Source of the DNA: Schoenoplectus triqueter
Taxonomy: Eukaryota; Streptophyta; Magnoliopsida; Poales; Cyperaceae
Length of the DNA stretch: 39,250 bases
NCBI GenBank assembly: GCA_964058805.1
Contig: CAXKVV010001461.1
Coordinates: 1-39,250, forward strand
Reading direction: 5' to 3'
How positions within the stretch are numbered: the first letter of the stretch is position 1; each line of letters begins with the position of its first letter. This document shows positions 10,115 to 21,340 of the stretch, piece after piece. A program made the translations under genes and the position numbers. The notes beneath the pieces are model-generated. The model was not told where the DNA came from, did not search any database, and was given only the letters and a program-made list of their open reading frames with translations.

Positions 10115-12457
10115 TCACATTAAGATTTCTTTTTGTTCGATTTTCCTTCTTCGGACTAATCCTTTTAATTGACCCATAGCTCTCTCAAATGGATACATAT
10201 ACCGTAAAAACATAGGACCGCATAATCGTATTTCTCTCACGAGATGAACAGTTAAATGAATCATTATGTCAAAAAATGACACCGGAAAATACATTTCTAA
10301 CTCGCATAAGGTAACTACGATATCTGACTGTAGTTCGCCAAGCGTGACGGGATCAAGCACTTTCGAGCAGATCGAGTTATAGAAAAAACATAATTTATTG
10401 ATAGAATGTCTGACATTTTGGGGGAGAATTCCTCGGATTGCAACCGGAAGTAGATGTGTCAACAAAACGTGACAATCATGTGACTTCATACCAATCAACT
10501 TTAGATCATTCATCGAAACTTTTTTGGAGATATTCGAGGAATAACCGGATGGAACCTTAATCGACTTTAGACACTCCAACAAACTAATTTTCTCCTTCTT
10601 CGATAATGTATAACACGCTGGGGGTAAGTAGTTTCGTTTTTCATGTTCTTGTGGTGCTAGCTCTGGCCGAATTCCCATAGCAACCATGTCTTTTCTTGCA
10701 TTTACCCCGTCTTTCGTTTTCCCTTGAATATTCAATAGAGTCCCAACCAAACTTTCACAAATATTCTTAATAATATGCATTCCATCCAAACAATGTCTAA
10801 CATCCAAATACGGCCAATAAGGAAGCTCCCAAAATACAGATTTCTTTTTCCAAACACCGTTAGGGATATTCTTTTGAAACTTCTTACCTAATTGGACATT
10901 TATATCTTTCACAATAGAATATATTTGTTTTCCGGATAATGATATTGGTGCTTTCTCCAGCTCAACCGTACCATCAAAAGCTTTCTTCTTCCGTCGGTAG
11001 GGGTGATTATGATTAAGAAATCTACGGTGTCCCAAATAAACATTTTTTCCACAGTTTTTCAATCGTATCGTACGAGTCTCTTCTCCACAAATTGGACACG
11101 CTTTTGCTCCTTTTGTTCTATGACCCGATAAGTTACCATAGGCGGGAAAATCATTAATCGTGCAAAAAATAACTGCACGAAGGATGAAATATTCTTTTAA
11201 ATAGGCATCAAATATTCTCACACCATCTTTCCATAATTTATTCAGATCCTCCAATAATGGAGCCAAGTATATATCTATATCATTACCAGGTTATTTTGGA
11301 CCTGAAATCAACAACGACAACATTATGTATTTTCTTTTCATGCATAACCAGGGGGGGAGATTATAAATACACAATAAAACAGGCCATGTTGTGTTACCAC
11401 TACTCATAAGGCCATAAGGGTTCATCCCGTCTGTACATAACCCTAATCGTAAATTTCTTGGTTCATCGCCAAAATCCTTAAATATTCTGTTAATGTTTCT
11501 CCATTCGGGAGAGTCCCCAGGGTGACGGAGCATTCCATCATCTTTTCTGCCATCCACATGCCATCGTAATAATTGAGCGTCTTTTGAGTTTGCAAATAGA
11601 CGCTGAAATCTTGGAATAACTGGTAAATACCATAACACTTTTGCTGCTGGTCGTTTTCGAACTTCTATTTCATTATCTCTCGGTTTGTACCGTGAAGCGT
11701 TACATTTCGGACACTTATCCAAATCATTGTACTCATTTCGATATAATATGCAATCATTCGGACATGCATGAATTCTCTCAACTTCCATACTCAAGGGACA
11801 TAATAATTTCTTCGCTCTATATGTGGAGTCCGGTATTAAATTATTTTCTGGAAGCATTTCTCTTAGAAGTTCTAATAAAGAGGTAAAACTTTTATCGCTC
11901 CATCCGTTTTTAGCTTTCAGGTTATACAATTTAAAAACTGCAGATATTTTCGTAAATTTTGTACAACCGGGAAATAATGGCACATTGGAATCATTACCCA
12001 AATTTTTAAAAATTTCAGGAATATCGACAAAATCCGCTGCAATATCATTCATAATTTCATCCAATTGTTCACTTTCTACATTGTCTATATTTTCTGTATT
12101 TCTCACATTTTCATTCTCCAATACATCCCATTCATCATTGTCTAAATTTAAGTCAACACCTTCGGATTCATCTCGAACAATATTCTCATAATTTCTACTA
12201 TTTTCAGTTTCAATATTTTCTCCATGCCGTACCCATCGGGTGTATCGATCCATAAACCCACGACGAATTAAATGATCTCTCACTTGTTTGATATTTCCAA
12301 ATCTTCGTAAATTTTGACAATCTTCACAAGGACAAACAAGTGTTCGTGCACCCCTATTTCCCATATCTTCTGAGGCACATTCCAAAAATTCATCAATTCC
12401 CCTCAAATATTCAATTGTATTCCTTTTGATTTTATACATCCAAGTATTGCGATCCAT
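10115..12457 (-). pseudogene. TNP2-like CACTA transposase, interrupted by one in-frame stop
   Basis: Single large coding exon of 781 codons. It starts MDRNTWMYKIKR directly after a TTTTTTTTACAG splice acceptor, which is why the ATG at 12457 is chosen. The first 75 or so residues match the transposase-associated domain (CPCEDCQN, RDHLIRRGF). An acidic Asn/Glu linker follows, then the Transposase_21 region (CPNDCILYRNEY, CPKCNASRYKP, LLRWHVDGR, LCTDGMNPYG). After the stop the same frame continues with NDIDIY, CPICGEET and a DUF4218-like C-terminus (LDPVTLGELQ, MYPFERAMGQLKG). Codon 389 is TAA (11293-11291) between SGPK and PGND, where relatives normally have a Gln codon, so a CAA-to-TAA change is likely. 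The role would be cleavage and strand transfer at the CACTA ends. The usual DUF4216 region at the C-terminus is not found; AT-rich DNA and the 111-bp repeat follow instead. A GTGAGT donor overlaps the final codons, so a short 3' exon is possible. Confidence 0.88.
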
Positions 12458-12549
12458 CTGTAAAAAAAACATCAATCTCACAATTAGGGTTTAGAATTTA
12501 GGGTTTCAGATTTAAAGTCTAATTCTAGGCCGGTCAACCACCTTAACTC

Positions 12550-12777
12550 ACTTTTTAAATACTTTGTCTCATTAGTAAACATATACAAGCTAATTTGATG
12601 TTTGAAAAAAATTCGGCAGCATTTCCCCTATGCTCCCCGAGTACGTCAACGTAAATTTTCATATACGTACGTACACGTAGGAACATTAGGGAAAATACTA
12701 ACCAAATTTTTTTTCAAACACCAAATTATAGCTAGTATATGTTCACTATCCTAAATGAGACAAAGTATTCAAAAAGC
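12550..12777. mobile_element. Nested fold-back MITE in the transposase leader intron
   Basis: Left arm begins CTTTTTAAATACTTTGTCTC; the right arm read in reverse begins CTTTTTGAATACTTTGTCTC. The arms stay alignable for about 100 bases (TTTGATGTTTGAAAAAAAT against TTTGGTGTTTGAAAAAAAA; CAGCATTTCCCCTATGCTCC against a diverged partner). Total about 228 bp with a short centre near CGTACGTACACGTA. No clear target duplication or superfamily terminus is recognised. Confidence 0.65.
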
Positions 12778-12796
12778 AGTCCCAAATCGGGGACTA

Positions 12797-12829
12797 TTCG
12801 GGATTAATCCCTATTGGATTAATCCCGAA
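12797..12829. repeat. Perfect 14-bp-arm hairpin
   Basis: TTCGGGATTAATCC, loop CTATT, GGATTAATCCCGAA. The arms are fully complementary. It sits in the transposase leader intron just right of the nested MITE and could be part of the same insertion or an RNA structure element. Confidence 0.8.
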
Positions 12830-13191
12830 CGAGTATGGACCTAAATTAATAAAAATTCCGGTAGTTTGGTCTTATATGACAATACTATCAATTACACATA
12901 TATAATTTTATTTATATATATGTAATCAATTTATGCATTAATTATGCAAATTAATGGGTGTTAAAATTTAACAAGGATGATCTTAAATAAGAAAATAAAA
13001 AGATGAACTTAAATCTAAATTATATATAGAAAAATTACCTCTAAAAGATCTCAAAATATTAACCAGTAAGTGGATGTTGTTGCAGCTCGGAACAGATGGA
13101 ACAGAGAGCTTCTAATGGTGGATAGTGAAAATGAAGATGAAAGAGCGGCGCTGTGAGACGAGGGTGTGATAAATAACCCTAATATTAATTT

Positions 13192-13590
13192 AGAACCGGT
13201 TTTTTAAAATGGGAATAATTTGTTTTTCAATTAAAATCGGTTTTTAACAAAACCGGTTTTAAACTAACAATTTTAGAACCGGTTTTATGAAAACCGGTTT
13301 TAAAATAAAAATTTTAGAACCGGTTTTATGAAAACCGGTTCTAAAATTATAGTTTTTAAAACCGGTTTTAATAAAACCGGTTCTAAAACCATTCTAATTA
13401 GGACCGGTTTTCTTACAACCGGTTGTAATAAAATGCAATAGAACCGGTTATTATAAAACCGGTTTTAATTAAAAAAAGTTAACACCGGTTGTTAAACAAA
13501 ACCGGTTCTAATAATTATAATAAAATATATAAATACGCCACACTTATCATTTAACACCTGTTTTTTAAAAACCGGTTCTAAATAACCGTT
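13192..13590. repeat. Right subterminal AACCGGTT array of the CACTA element
   Basis: About 15 copies of AACCGGTT or close variants (AAACCGGTTTT, ACCGGTTCTAAA), again often paired around short spacers such as TTTATGAAA. The array ends about 25 bp before the TAGTG terminus. The transposase leader exon abuts it, so its promoter probably lies within or beside the array. Confidence 0.87.
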
Positions 13591-13618
13591 TCTAAATCCA
13601 ATTTTTCTGGTAGTGATT

Positions 13619-14458
13619 GTTAAATAGTTATAACAACGATGATCTAATTCACCCTTAGCTTATTTTAACTTGGTTTATTCTAACCCTTAGACCGACCCGG
13701 ACTAACCCCTCTAACTGTCATTTAAAAAAAAAAAAGCTAGCCCCCGCTCCCCCCAAAAAGACCCTACAGGTAACAAATTTTCGATGGTTATTGTTTTGGA
13801 TAATTTTTAAGTTCAATTAAATCATTTGAAATGTTTTATAGGTAACGAATTTTGTTTTATAAGTGGATCTGGTCACAACAGTGAACATGTTACTAAGGAG
13901 CGAGCAATCCAAAATGAAGGTTATTTGCGATGATATATGATGTAAAATGCAAGGTACAACGAGATATCATATTTAAAAAATGAGTGTAGCTAAAATATGA
14001 ATGTTGCGTTGGATATGTGGTTGTAAGAAGAGATTGAATCAGAAATGATGATGTATGAGATAAACTTAGGTAACACTAATTCAAGAGAATCTGATCCAAC
14101 ACCGTTTGTAATGGTTTGATTATATCCAATGAAGGACTCTTGAATCACATATACTGGTATTCTAAATCATTACGAAAATAAAAGAAGAGGTAGAGGTCGA
14201 CTGATACTGACATAAAAGAAAACAATAAAAAGATATTTGAAGAAATGAAATATACCTAAAGAATTTGCTTTGAATAAGAGTACATGAAAGATAATGATTC
14301 ACATATCAGAATCATAATCTAGGATTTAGAGTTTAGCAGTAGAGTTATAGACTTTACGTTATTATATTTTCAGTTTTTTAGATTATAAGGTTTTAAGATT
14401 TAAAATTTTAGAATTTATGAATATATGTTTCATAGTATAGATTTAGTGTAATTATTGT
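13619..14458. other. Intergenic AT-rich DNA
   Basis: No gene or complete mobile element is recognised between the CACTA element and the ATT-rich tract. The first 20 bases may belong to the older CACTA fragment seen on the left side. Confidence 0.4.
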
Positions 14459-14497
14459 TATTAAGATTATTATTATTATTAATAGTAGTATTATTAG

Positions 14498-14536
<39 letters not shown>

Positions 14537-14580
14537 GGATATATGTATTATTCGTATTATTATGAATATGTATTATTATT
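14459..14580. repeat. Imperfect (ATT)n microsatellite
   Basis: Long runs of ATT/TTA triplets with interruptions, interrupted further by the MITE that follows and resuming on its right side (ACTATTATTACTATTATT at about 14953-14975). Confidence 0.85.
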
Positions 14581-14582
14581 AG

Positions 14583-14954
14583 GAAAGGGGATCAGTTGAT
14601 AATGGGTTATTTTGACAATCTTGACAATGAACCTCTAAATAAATATAAAAAAAATCTTAAAAATAGATTTTTTTTATAAATATGTTATTCTACCTATGGA
14701 TTGATAGTCATTCAAATTGCATGCAATTTCATTATCATTTGTTAGTCCATCAAAGATCGTTAAATTGTAACTGTTGTAAATTATATAAAAAAATAATTGT
14801 CTTTGATGGACTATCAAACGATAATGAAATTGCATGAAATTTGAATGACTAACAATCTATAGGTATAAGAACACATCTATAATTTTTTTTATATTTATTT
14901 AAAGATTCATTGTCAAGGTTGTCAAAATAACCCATTGTCAACCGATCCCTTCAC
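14583..14954. mobile_element. Long fold-back MITE, about 370 bp
   Basis: Left end GGGATCAGTTGATAATGGG; reversed right end GGGATCGGTTGACAATGGG. Both continue through TTATTTTGACAA and AATAAATATAAA and on into inner arms (GTCCATCAAAGA against its inverse near 14800), so almost the whole element forms one hairpin with about 160-bp arms. It interrupts the ATT tract, and ATTATTATT / ATTATTACT on the two sides may be a 9-bp target duplication, although the repeat context makes this uncertain. It is non-coding. Confidence 0.8.
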
Positions 14955-14975
14955 TATTATTACTATTATTATTAT

Positions 14976-15550
14976 CAATGTCAGTGTAACTATTAAGTCA
15001 ATGACAGGTGGGGCCCACAAAATAAGAGGATCCTACCATCACCATTATGGCAGCGGATGCTTTTCAATACTTAAGCCATGTGAATTCCATATATAATTAG
15101 ATTCTATACATGACATCATGTACTTGCTCTCCGAAAAATAAAAATAAATTTATCCGAATTCAAATTCCACAATCAATCGCGCACACATGTCAAGGTGCGA
15201 TTTCATTTTTCCATGCACCATCAATCTAGTTAACTTGTAAATAGATTTACATTCTTCCATACACACACATATAAAATATAATATTATATAATTATTATTT
15301 ATTTTCTTATAATCTTATACACTAATAACACCAGCACAAATAATAATAGTAGTAATAAAGATGATGTTGATGAAAAAAACAGAAGGAAAGAGATGTTAGC
15401 TAGAGAAGGACGGCGGCCACCTGACAATTGACAAAGACACGAACCAAAATCAGTTCTATTTGCGTCACGTTGTCAAACTCTTTTAACTACAGATATTCGT
15501 CATACAATCCCATCTCTCTCTCCCACACACAGAAAAGTCAGAAGAGATAA
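14976..15550. other. Intergenic DNA
   Basis: No coding exon or element terminus is recognised. It contains short CT and CA runs (about 15511-15532) and otherwise AT-rich sequence. Confidence 0.4.
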
Positions 15551-15558
15551 GGTTTTAT

Positions 15559-18500
15559 TAGTGTTTTAAAAGCGGGTCGGGTCGAGATGGGGGTTTGCAC
15601 GGGTCGGTGGGTTTTGACGGGACGTGTCAACAGATTTGCACGGGACAGATTATGACGAGTCTATTTTGGAGATTTGGCTGTGACCTGTCTTAGACCCGTC
15701 GGGTCGGCGTTTTTTTCCTCAAAATTTAAAAACAACCCAATAAAATTCAAATAAATTCTCAAAATTTTCGAAAAATTTAAAAATATATAATTATTTATAT
15801 TCTTGACCAAAAAAAATATTTTGATTTTTTTTTCAAAATTCAAAAGTAATAAAAAAATTTCAAATAAATTCTCAAAAATTACAAAAATCCGAAAATAATT
15901 ATAAAAAATATATAATCATTTATATTCTTGATCAAAAATATTTTTTACGAATAAAAAAAAATTAAGTAGAAATTCAAATAAAATATTAAAAAATTCGAAT
16001 AAAATGATATAACTTAAAATAAATTGAGAAAAAAATTTAAAAATTATAAAAAATTAAAATAAATGAGTTAGAAATAAACTTACTCTCCTTCTTTATTTCG
16101 GGCTTGGGACCGTCTATGTAATACATAGATGAATTTTTAAAATATTTTTTGTTAGTAATATATATCGAAAAAAATAAAATAATATAAATGCCAGAAAATA
16201 TTAAAAATAAAAATAAATAAATAAGTTTTAGAAATACCATCTACAAGTTGGGGTTCATATACCATAGATCATTTTCTGGAATATTATCTGAGTCTTCATC
16301 CGCTTCTATCATAAATTCACTGGATGATGGTGCTTCAACGGGTGCATGTTGATTACTTTGTTCTGCATCAAACTAATCTTTCAAGCATACGTGTCGCTCG
16401 AAAGTCTTTGCACCAAATCTGCTGCATTTATCTGCTAGTATCTTGTTTGCTAAACTAAAATAATATTCTGAAGGGACGGTTGATACAGGCACGATAAATA
16501 TGTCGCGTGCCATCATGATAAGAGTTGGATATGCAATTTTATTTCTCTTCCAATAACCAAGGATTTTAATGTCGTCGAGTTTCATACTTCCTAAAACAAT
16601 AGCTAACTAACTTATTCATGTTTATTTGCATTTACGAGTTGTCATCTTCCTTTAAGTCTCGTAATAATACAAACCGACTATTACTTCTATTATGATTCAA
16701 AAAAATATAAAAATATAAGTCTCACAATAATATAACGAGTTCTGGTATTATAAATATGTTAGATTTTAGTACCTAATGTTATGAGGATTCGAAGAAGATG
16801 ATTGATTCATTTGGTTTACATGAAGTTGGATGTTGTATAAGTTGAACATTTCTTCCAATGCAGACGTCACACGTTGTTCCTCCCTGATATGTGATAAATT
16901 TAGATTCTTTTTATATTGTTCAAGTAATTTTATGGTATAATTCTTTTTGAATGAAAGATGAAGACAATTGGCGATAATTATAATGAGAGGGATTTTATCC
17001 TAATATTTCAGGAATTTATCTCTCATGACTTCTATAGTCGATGAAAGAGGAGAGTCATCGTGCACATCCTCCGCGATTCGATGAAGTTCTATATCCTTCA
17101 AGTCATGATACACCTTGAAAAAATAAAACAAATTAGTAATGAAATAAGTTAAAATTTATAACGAAAAAAATATAAAGACGAAAAGAAAACTAACCTTGGA
17201 GATCAAATAGAGATGTTGAAGCAACTGATGCGCGGATGGTGTGTATGAGGATGATAGTTGGACGATTGTATTAAAGAAGACTTCTATAAATGTTCGAAGT
17301 TGTTCGAGTTGTCCCATTCTCCCGCGGAGCATGATAAGTGTAATCTCTCGGGTGAGTTACGTACGCTTTCACTTATAGAATGTTTGTATGGAATGACACG
17401 TTGTAACATTCTATACGTTGAATTTCAACATGTATCTATGTCCCACGGTACTCTTAACTTACTCAAATTTAATCGTGCACACAAGTTATGAAAATCTTAT
17501 TTTCTTGTATTATTCGAATAAATATGATGAAGACCATCTTTAATTTTATAAATTAAATTATTAACGGCGGTTGTCTTCAAATCTATCTTAACAGTTAAAC
17601 TAAGAATATGACATGCATATTTTTGGTGAACACATCCTACCATCCATAATTGGGTTTTATGGCACGTGTAAAATAATCAATAGATTAATATTGTTGCTTG
17701 CATTATAAAAAAATTGTAAATATTTTGTTCTCTAAATGTCTTTTCAATTTATACTCATGCAATACATTTATAATATATTGATAAATAATTTGTGCGGTGT
17801 GCGGATAATCCATGGTTTGAAAACTTAAGACTTTTTTTACAAAATCCAATCATGATCAATATAATGGGCGGTAACGCAACTATAACCAAGACCATATTTA
17901 CCAGTGGTCCACATATCAGATGTAATTAATATTTTATTTGTTGCAACTGCAAATATGGTCAATAATTTGCTTTTTCATTCAACATATTATTTTTTAACTC
18001 GGATATCATTTTTTTTTATGATAGAACCTTTTGTATAATGGTTGACCACAATCCTTAATTATCAGTCGACAAAATCGATATAATATGTCATACTTATTAG
18101 TTATTATTTTTTTACTATGTATCAAGTAAACTCACTTTACATTTTTTTTCATTATATTTGACAAGTGTTCTAGTACCGTCCGAGTTCAAACAACTTTGTA
18201 ACATACGGATATCGGGTCTTTCTTAGGGTTCTTCATTGTTTATTATGTATTTATCGGTATATTTTTAAATTAACTTATTACATAATTGTTCGAAGTTTTA
18301 TAATTACTTACCTTGCATTGTGTATTTATTAGAACACCGTTGGGACCTAAAGTTTGTTCGTAATAGCGTCACCAAGGTGTATCATAAGTTAAGAGAGTTC
18401 TCTTCCTTCTCTTATCATTTTCACATTTCACCGGTGATTCCGGGACGCTTGAGTCGGGTGTTGGTATGGAACATCTTATACTCGTTGGATGTAACGGTGG

Positions 18501-19306
18501 AAGTCCAGCACTAGGTGTTATATTAGGAACTTGAGAGATATGAGGTTGAACCTTGTCCGGCATTAAATGAAGTGATTTGCGGGTTATAATTAAGATTAAC
18601 TTGCAGTTGTGATGGATAATATTGTTGTGGAATTTGTTGATAATGCGGATGCAGAGAGTTAAAATTTTGTTCATAGTATGAGTGCAGAGGGTTAGGAGTT
18701 TGATCATTTAAATGTTCATAAAAAAATTCAACGCTCAACTGATGTGTCATTTTTTCGACATGAGAGCGATTGGGAGATGACATTTGATATTGCTAAAAAA
18801 AATATATTTTTTTAAAGAATGTTCAAAATATATAAAAAAACTAATTATTACAAATTAAAAATAGAACTAATTTATAGAATGTAAAAAAAAAATTAAAAGG
18901 AAATAATTATAAAAAAATTTGTGAGGATATAAGATAAAATGGGGTGATATTTATTGAAAAAAATTGAAGGGTGAATTTTTTTCGGATTTTTTTTTTGAAT
19001 TTTGGCTGGTAATGGGTCAGGTTTAACGTGTCGGACGGGTTATATTCTCAGGTTTCCCGGGTCGGGTTGGGACGGATCGGGGGCGGATTTGTGCTGGTTG
19101 GACGGGTCGAGTCAGGTCGGGACAGGTCCAAAACGGATCGGATCTAAGATGAGTTTTTTTTAAAAAAAAATTCCCGCATCCGTTCTAGATCCGTCAGTTC
19201 TAACGTGTCACAAATCCAAAGGGTGCAGTCACGAATCAGGGTGGATCGGATCGCGGTCACGAGTACAGCGGATCGGATGTGATCCGCGGGTTTTTTTTGA
19301 ACACTA
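15559..19306 (-). mobile_element. hAT-superfamily transposon, 3.75 kb, with decayed transposase
   Basis: Ends TAGTGTTTTAAAA (left) and, reversed, TAGTGTTCAAAAA (right). They are flanked by a perfect 8-bp target duplication GGTTTTAT at 15551-15558 and 19307-19314, the hAT signature. Both subterminal regions are rich in short direct repeats of GGGTCGGG, GACGGGTC and CACGGG type. The interior carries a minus-strand transposase pseudogene. A shorter relative lies at 31514-33187. Confidence 0.92.
16241..18783 (-). pseudogene. hAT transposase pseudogene (Ac/RICESLEEPER-like)
   Basis: The N-terminus (ATG at 18783, MSSPNRSHVEK) is a Gln/Tyr/Pro-rich region. Further on, TSDMWTTGKYGLGYSCVTAH (near 17920) matches the hAT core that carries the first catalytic Asp. 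NSTYRMLQRVIPY follows near 17420, then the DUF4413-like block MRDKFLKY...DKIPLIIIIANCLH, and finally the C-terminal dimerisation domain (PTLIMMARDIFIVPVSTV, SRFGAKTFERHVCLKD). The frame ends at LWYMNPNL (stop 16243-16241). Decay is clear: stops at the positions of expected Trp codons at 17427-17425 (TGA), 17002-17000 (TAG) and 16375-16373 (TAG), a probable Gln-to-stop near 17838, and frameshifts near 17310 and 18560. Some introns are plausible (AAG before GTGTATCATG near 17115). It cannot encode an active enzyme. Confidence 0.85.
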
Positions 19307-19314
19307 GGTTTTAT

Positions 19315-19954
19315 CTCTTCTTTTATTATTATTTTTATTTACTTGTTGGGACTTGGAGGAAGATATGACATGCTACTATACTATGCTAGAATGTTATATT
19401 CTATTATATACAGCAGTAGGCTGTAGGCAGTATAGTGTAATAAATGTATAGAGGAGAAGGAACTCAGAAATAAGGAAACGACAAGAGCTGGTGGGAGAGT
19501 TGGGCGTGTCGTCCGGTGGGCCCCGCCCTCTTCTATTGCTTCTATTCCTTTCCTCTGATCTTGTGTGGTTATACCTCTGTATGACAAATCTGAACCATGC
19601 AGATGTGTTAGTGGTTGACAATGAATGATCTTGTTATATCGTTAAATAAATAAGAATAAACGACTCAATATTTTATTTATTCAATAAGTTGTATATGTGG
19701 CGTCACAATTTGAGATCACAGAAAATCGGTAATTAATTCGAAATGCAACAGCGTGTGCGTGTCAATGCCTCGTTAAATTTGATTAATTCAATTTTAAGTT
19801 GATACGTGACCAAATCCGAATCGTCGGTTTCAGATCTCGGTCAGAAACAGTCACAACGGCCACGCGGTCTTTAGTAACCTCATTTAAGTCTCTACTAATT
19901 AATGCATACACCGCAGAAACCTCGTACGTGGACAAGCGATGGCTGATGATAATA
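19315..19954. other. Intergenic DNA between the hAT element and the Helitron
   Basis: Nothing coding is recognised. Short overlapping ORFs on both strands show no recognisable domain. Confidence 0.4.
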
Positions 19955-20424
19955 TCTATACTATTATATAAAGCATTTAAGAATTGGAGGCTCCATTTTT
20001 TGTCATTGTAAATTTTTGTTATACCCATTTTATCCCTCAATTAGACGGATAATATTTATTGTTGGTTGATCGAACGTATGTGATCGCGTCCATTGATCCT
20101 CTCTTTCTCTCCATTTCTTTTCCTTATATACTATTATTTCCATAATTTTTATTTTTTATTTAGCAACTTTGTGCATATTTGATAAGGAATTAATGGTGAT
20201 AATATATGTTAGAATAATTTATTTTTCTTTCCATAAAAATCATGAATCATTAACTCATATTGTGCAAAAATCTCATCCAAGATTAAATATAGTCTTTATT
20301 ATATGTTTTCTCTATAATTTGGTGAATTTATAATTTAATATTAGATAAATGTGAATTTTTTTATCTTATAATATTTTAATGTTTAAATAAAAAATTTTGC
20401 TGCAACGCGCGGGTATATAGCTAG
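19955..20424 (+). mobile_element. Non-autonomous Helitron, 470 bp
   Basis: 5' end TCTATACTATTATATAAAG after a host A (19954); 3' end GCTGCAACGCGCGGGTATAT then AGCTAG, followed by host T (20425). TC at the start, CTAG at the end and insertion between A and T are the Helitron hallmarks, and the GC-rich GCAACGCGCGGG stretch just before the end is the usual plant 3' subterminal motif. The left arm of the 3' hairpin is eroded (TTTTGCTG). No RepHel coding sequence is present. Confidence 0.82.
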
Positions 20425-21340
20425 TATATACATACATACGTACGTAAATATATGTTATTTTTAAGGGACCTAATGATAATTCTACCACAATAACAGTAAA
20501 TAAATAATTAAAAAGAGAGAGAAAGAAGACATGAGATTTATCAAAATTCGGCTATTAATTAATTGCCTACGTTTTCGGGACCCGCAATCACAACAGTCGA
20601 TCGCGCTAAGTTACTAAACACCATAATTATTCTTATAACTGTTAACCTTCGGTCCCTTACACCAAGTGAATGGACAGCCATCGGCCAATGAAAAGTGAGG
20701 ACAACACCTCAAAACTCATGAAGGAGAAACAAATAAATAACATGCTAAAAGATCTCTCAATCTCACTTTATATAGGTATATCAAAGCAATCTATCAATCA
20801 TCTCAAGAGAATATGGCTTTCTCAGGTGCTCACAGATGACAGCTAGGGCTAGGCCAGGTTTTTCTTTTCAAAATCATTAAGTTTGGAGAGGAAGAAATTG
20901 ATATATATAAGTGTGCAACAAATTTGTCAAGAAATTGGTAGGATTCGTTGCTACGGTTAGATAACTGTTACAATGGTTAGATAATGCTAACCTTAGCGAG
21001 ATTAACTATTACAATGTATGAACGAATGTAAGAGGGATTTATTCTGGAGCTTTTGGACAAAAAATGTACACAAATGGATTAATCTGTTACAACGGTTATT
21101 CTAACTGTTGCAATGATTAGAGCATATTCTTCTATTTTACTCAGTTTAATCTCAAGATTGCTTTAGTTACCTTTATTTCTTACAATTTTAATATAACATA
21201 AGTCCTTCTTGAGATTTTCATATATATATTCTTCCGCTGATGTTGTAAATCTACATTTCATATACTCAAAGAAATCATTAAATTCTTATGTGATTATTTT
21301 GTAAATTGGCAAATATAATTATATATAATTTTGAGAATTA
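20425..21340 (-). other. AT-rich DNA, possibly the LTR of a decayed copia element
   Basis: No gene seen. On the minus strand a purine-rich AAAAGCGGGAGATT tract (about 21346-21364) resembles a polypurine tract with sequence downstream that could be a 3' LTR: repeated AACCGTTGTAAC-type motifs at 20950-21115 and a TATATAAAG box near 20768. A second LTR copy was not found, so this remains tentative. Confidence 0.25.

Larger units (their letters stand above)
12458..13038 (-). other. Intron in the 5' leader of the CACTA transposase gene
   Basis: On the minus strand a donor (TTTTAGAG then GTAATTTT) is at 13039/13038 and an acceptor with a poly-T tract (TTTTTTTTACAG) ends at 12458, one base before the initiating ATG. 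The leader exon would lie at about 13040-13180, next to the right subterminal array. A leader intron in this position is common in TNP2-type genes. The intron contains a MITE and a perfect hairpin. Confidence 0.55.
4696..13615 (-). mobile_element. Complete CACTA (En/Spm-type) DNA transposon, 8.9 kb
   Basis: Left end CACTACCAGAGAAAAAAG at 4696; right end TTTTTCTGGTAGTG finishing at 13615, whose complement is CACTACCAGAAAAA. A 3-bp target duplication ATT flanks both sides (4693-4695 and 13616-13618), as expected for CACTA elements. Subterminal blocks rich in AACCGGTT follow each end (about 4717-5268 and 13192-13590), and a third block lies inside (about 9143-9375). Two genes are present, both on the minus strand: a TNP2-like transposase and a protein with a Ulp1-type protease domain. 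Each is broken by one in-frame stop, so this copy is probably not autonomous, although its termini remain intact. A MITE is nested in the transposase leader intron. Confidence 0.93.

Noticed and set aside
11823..12191. Plus-strand ORF of 122 codons opposite the CACTA transposase
   Set aside because: Antisense to the well-supported TNP2-like coding region and without any domain.
17258..17491. Plus-strand ORF of 77 codons within the hAT element
   Set aside because: It is the shadow of the minus-strand transposase pseudogene, whose NSTYRMLQRVIPY motif lies in the same stretch.
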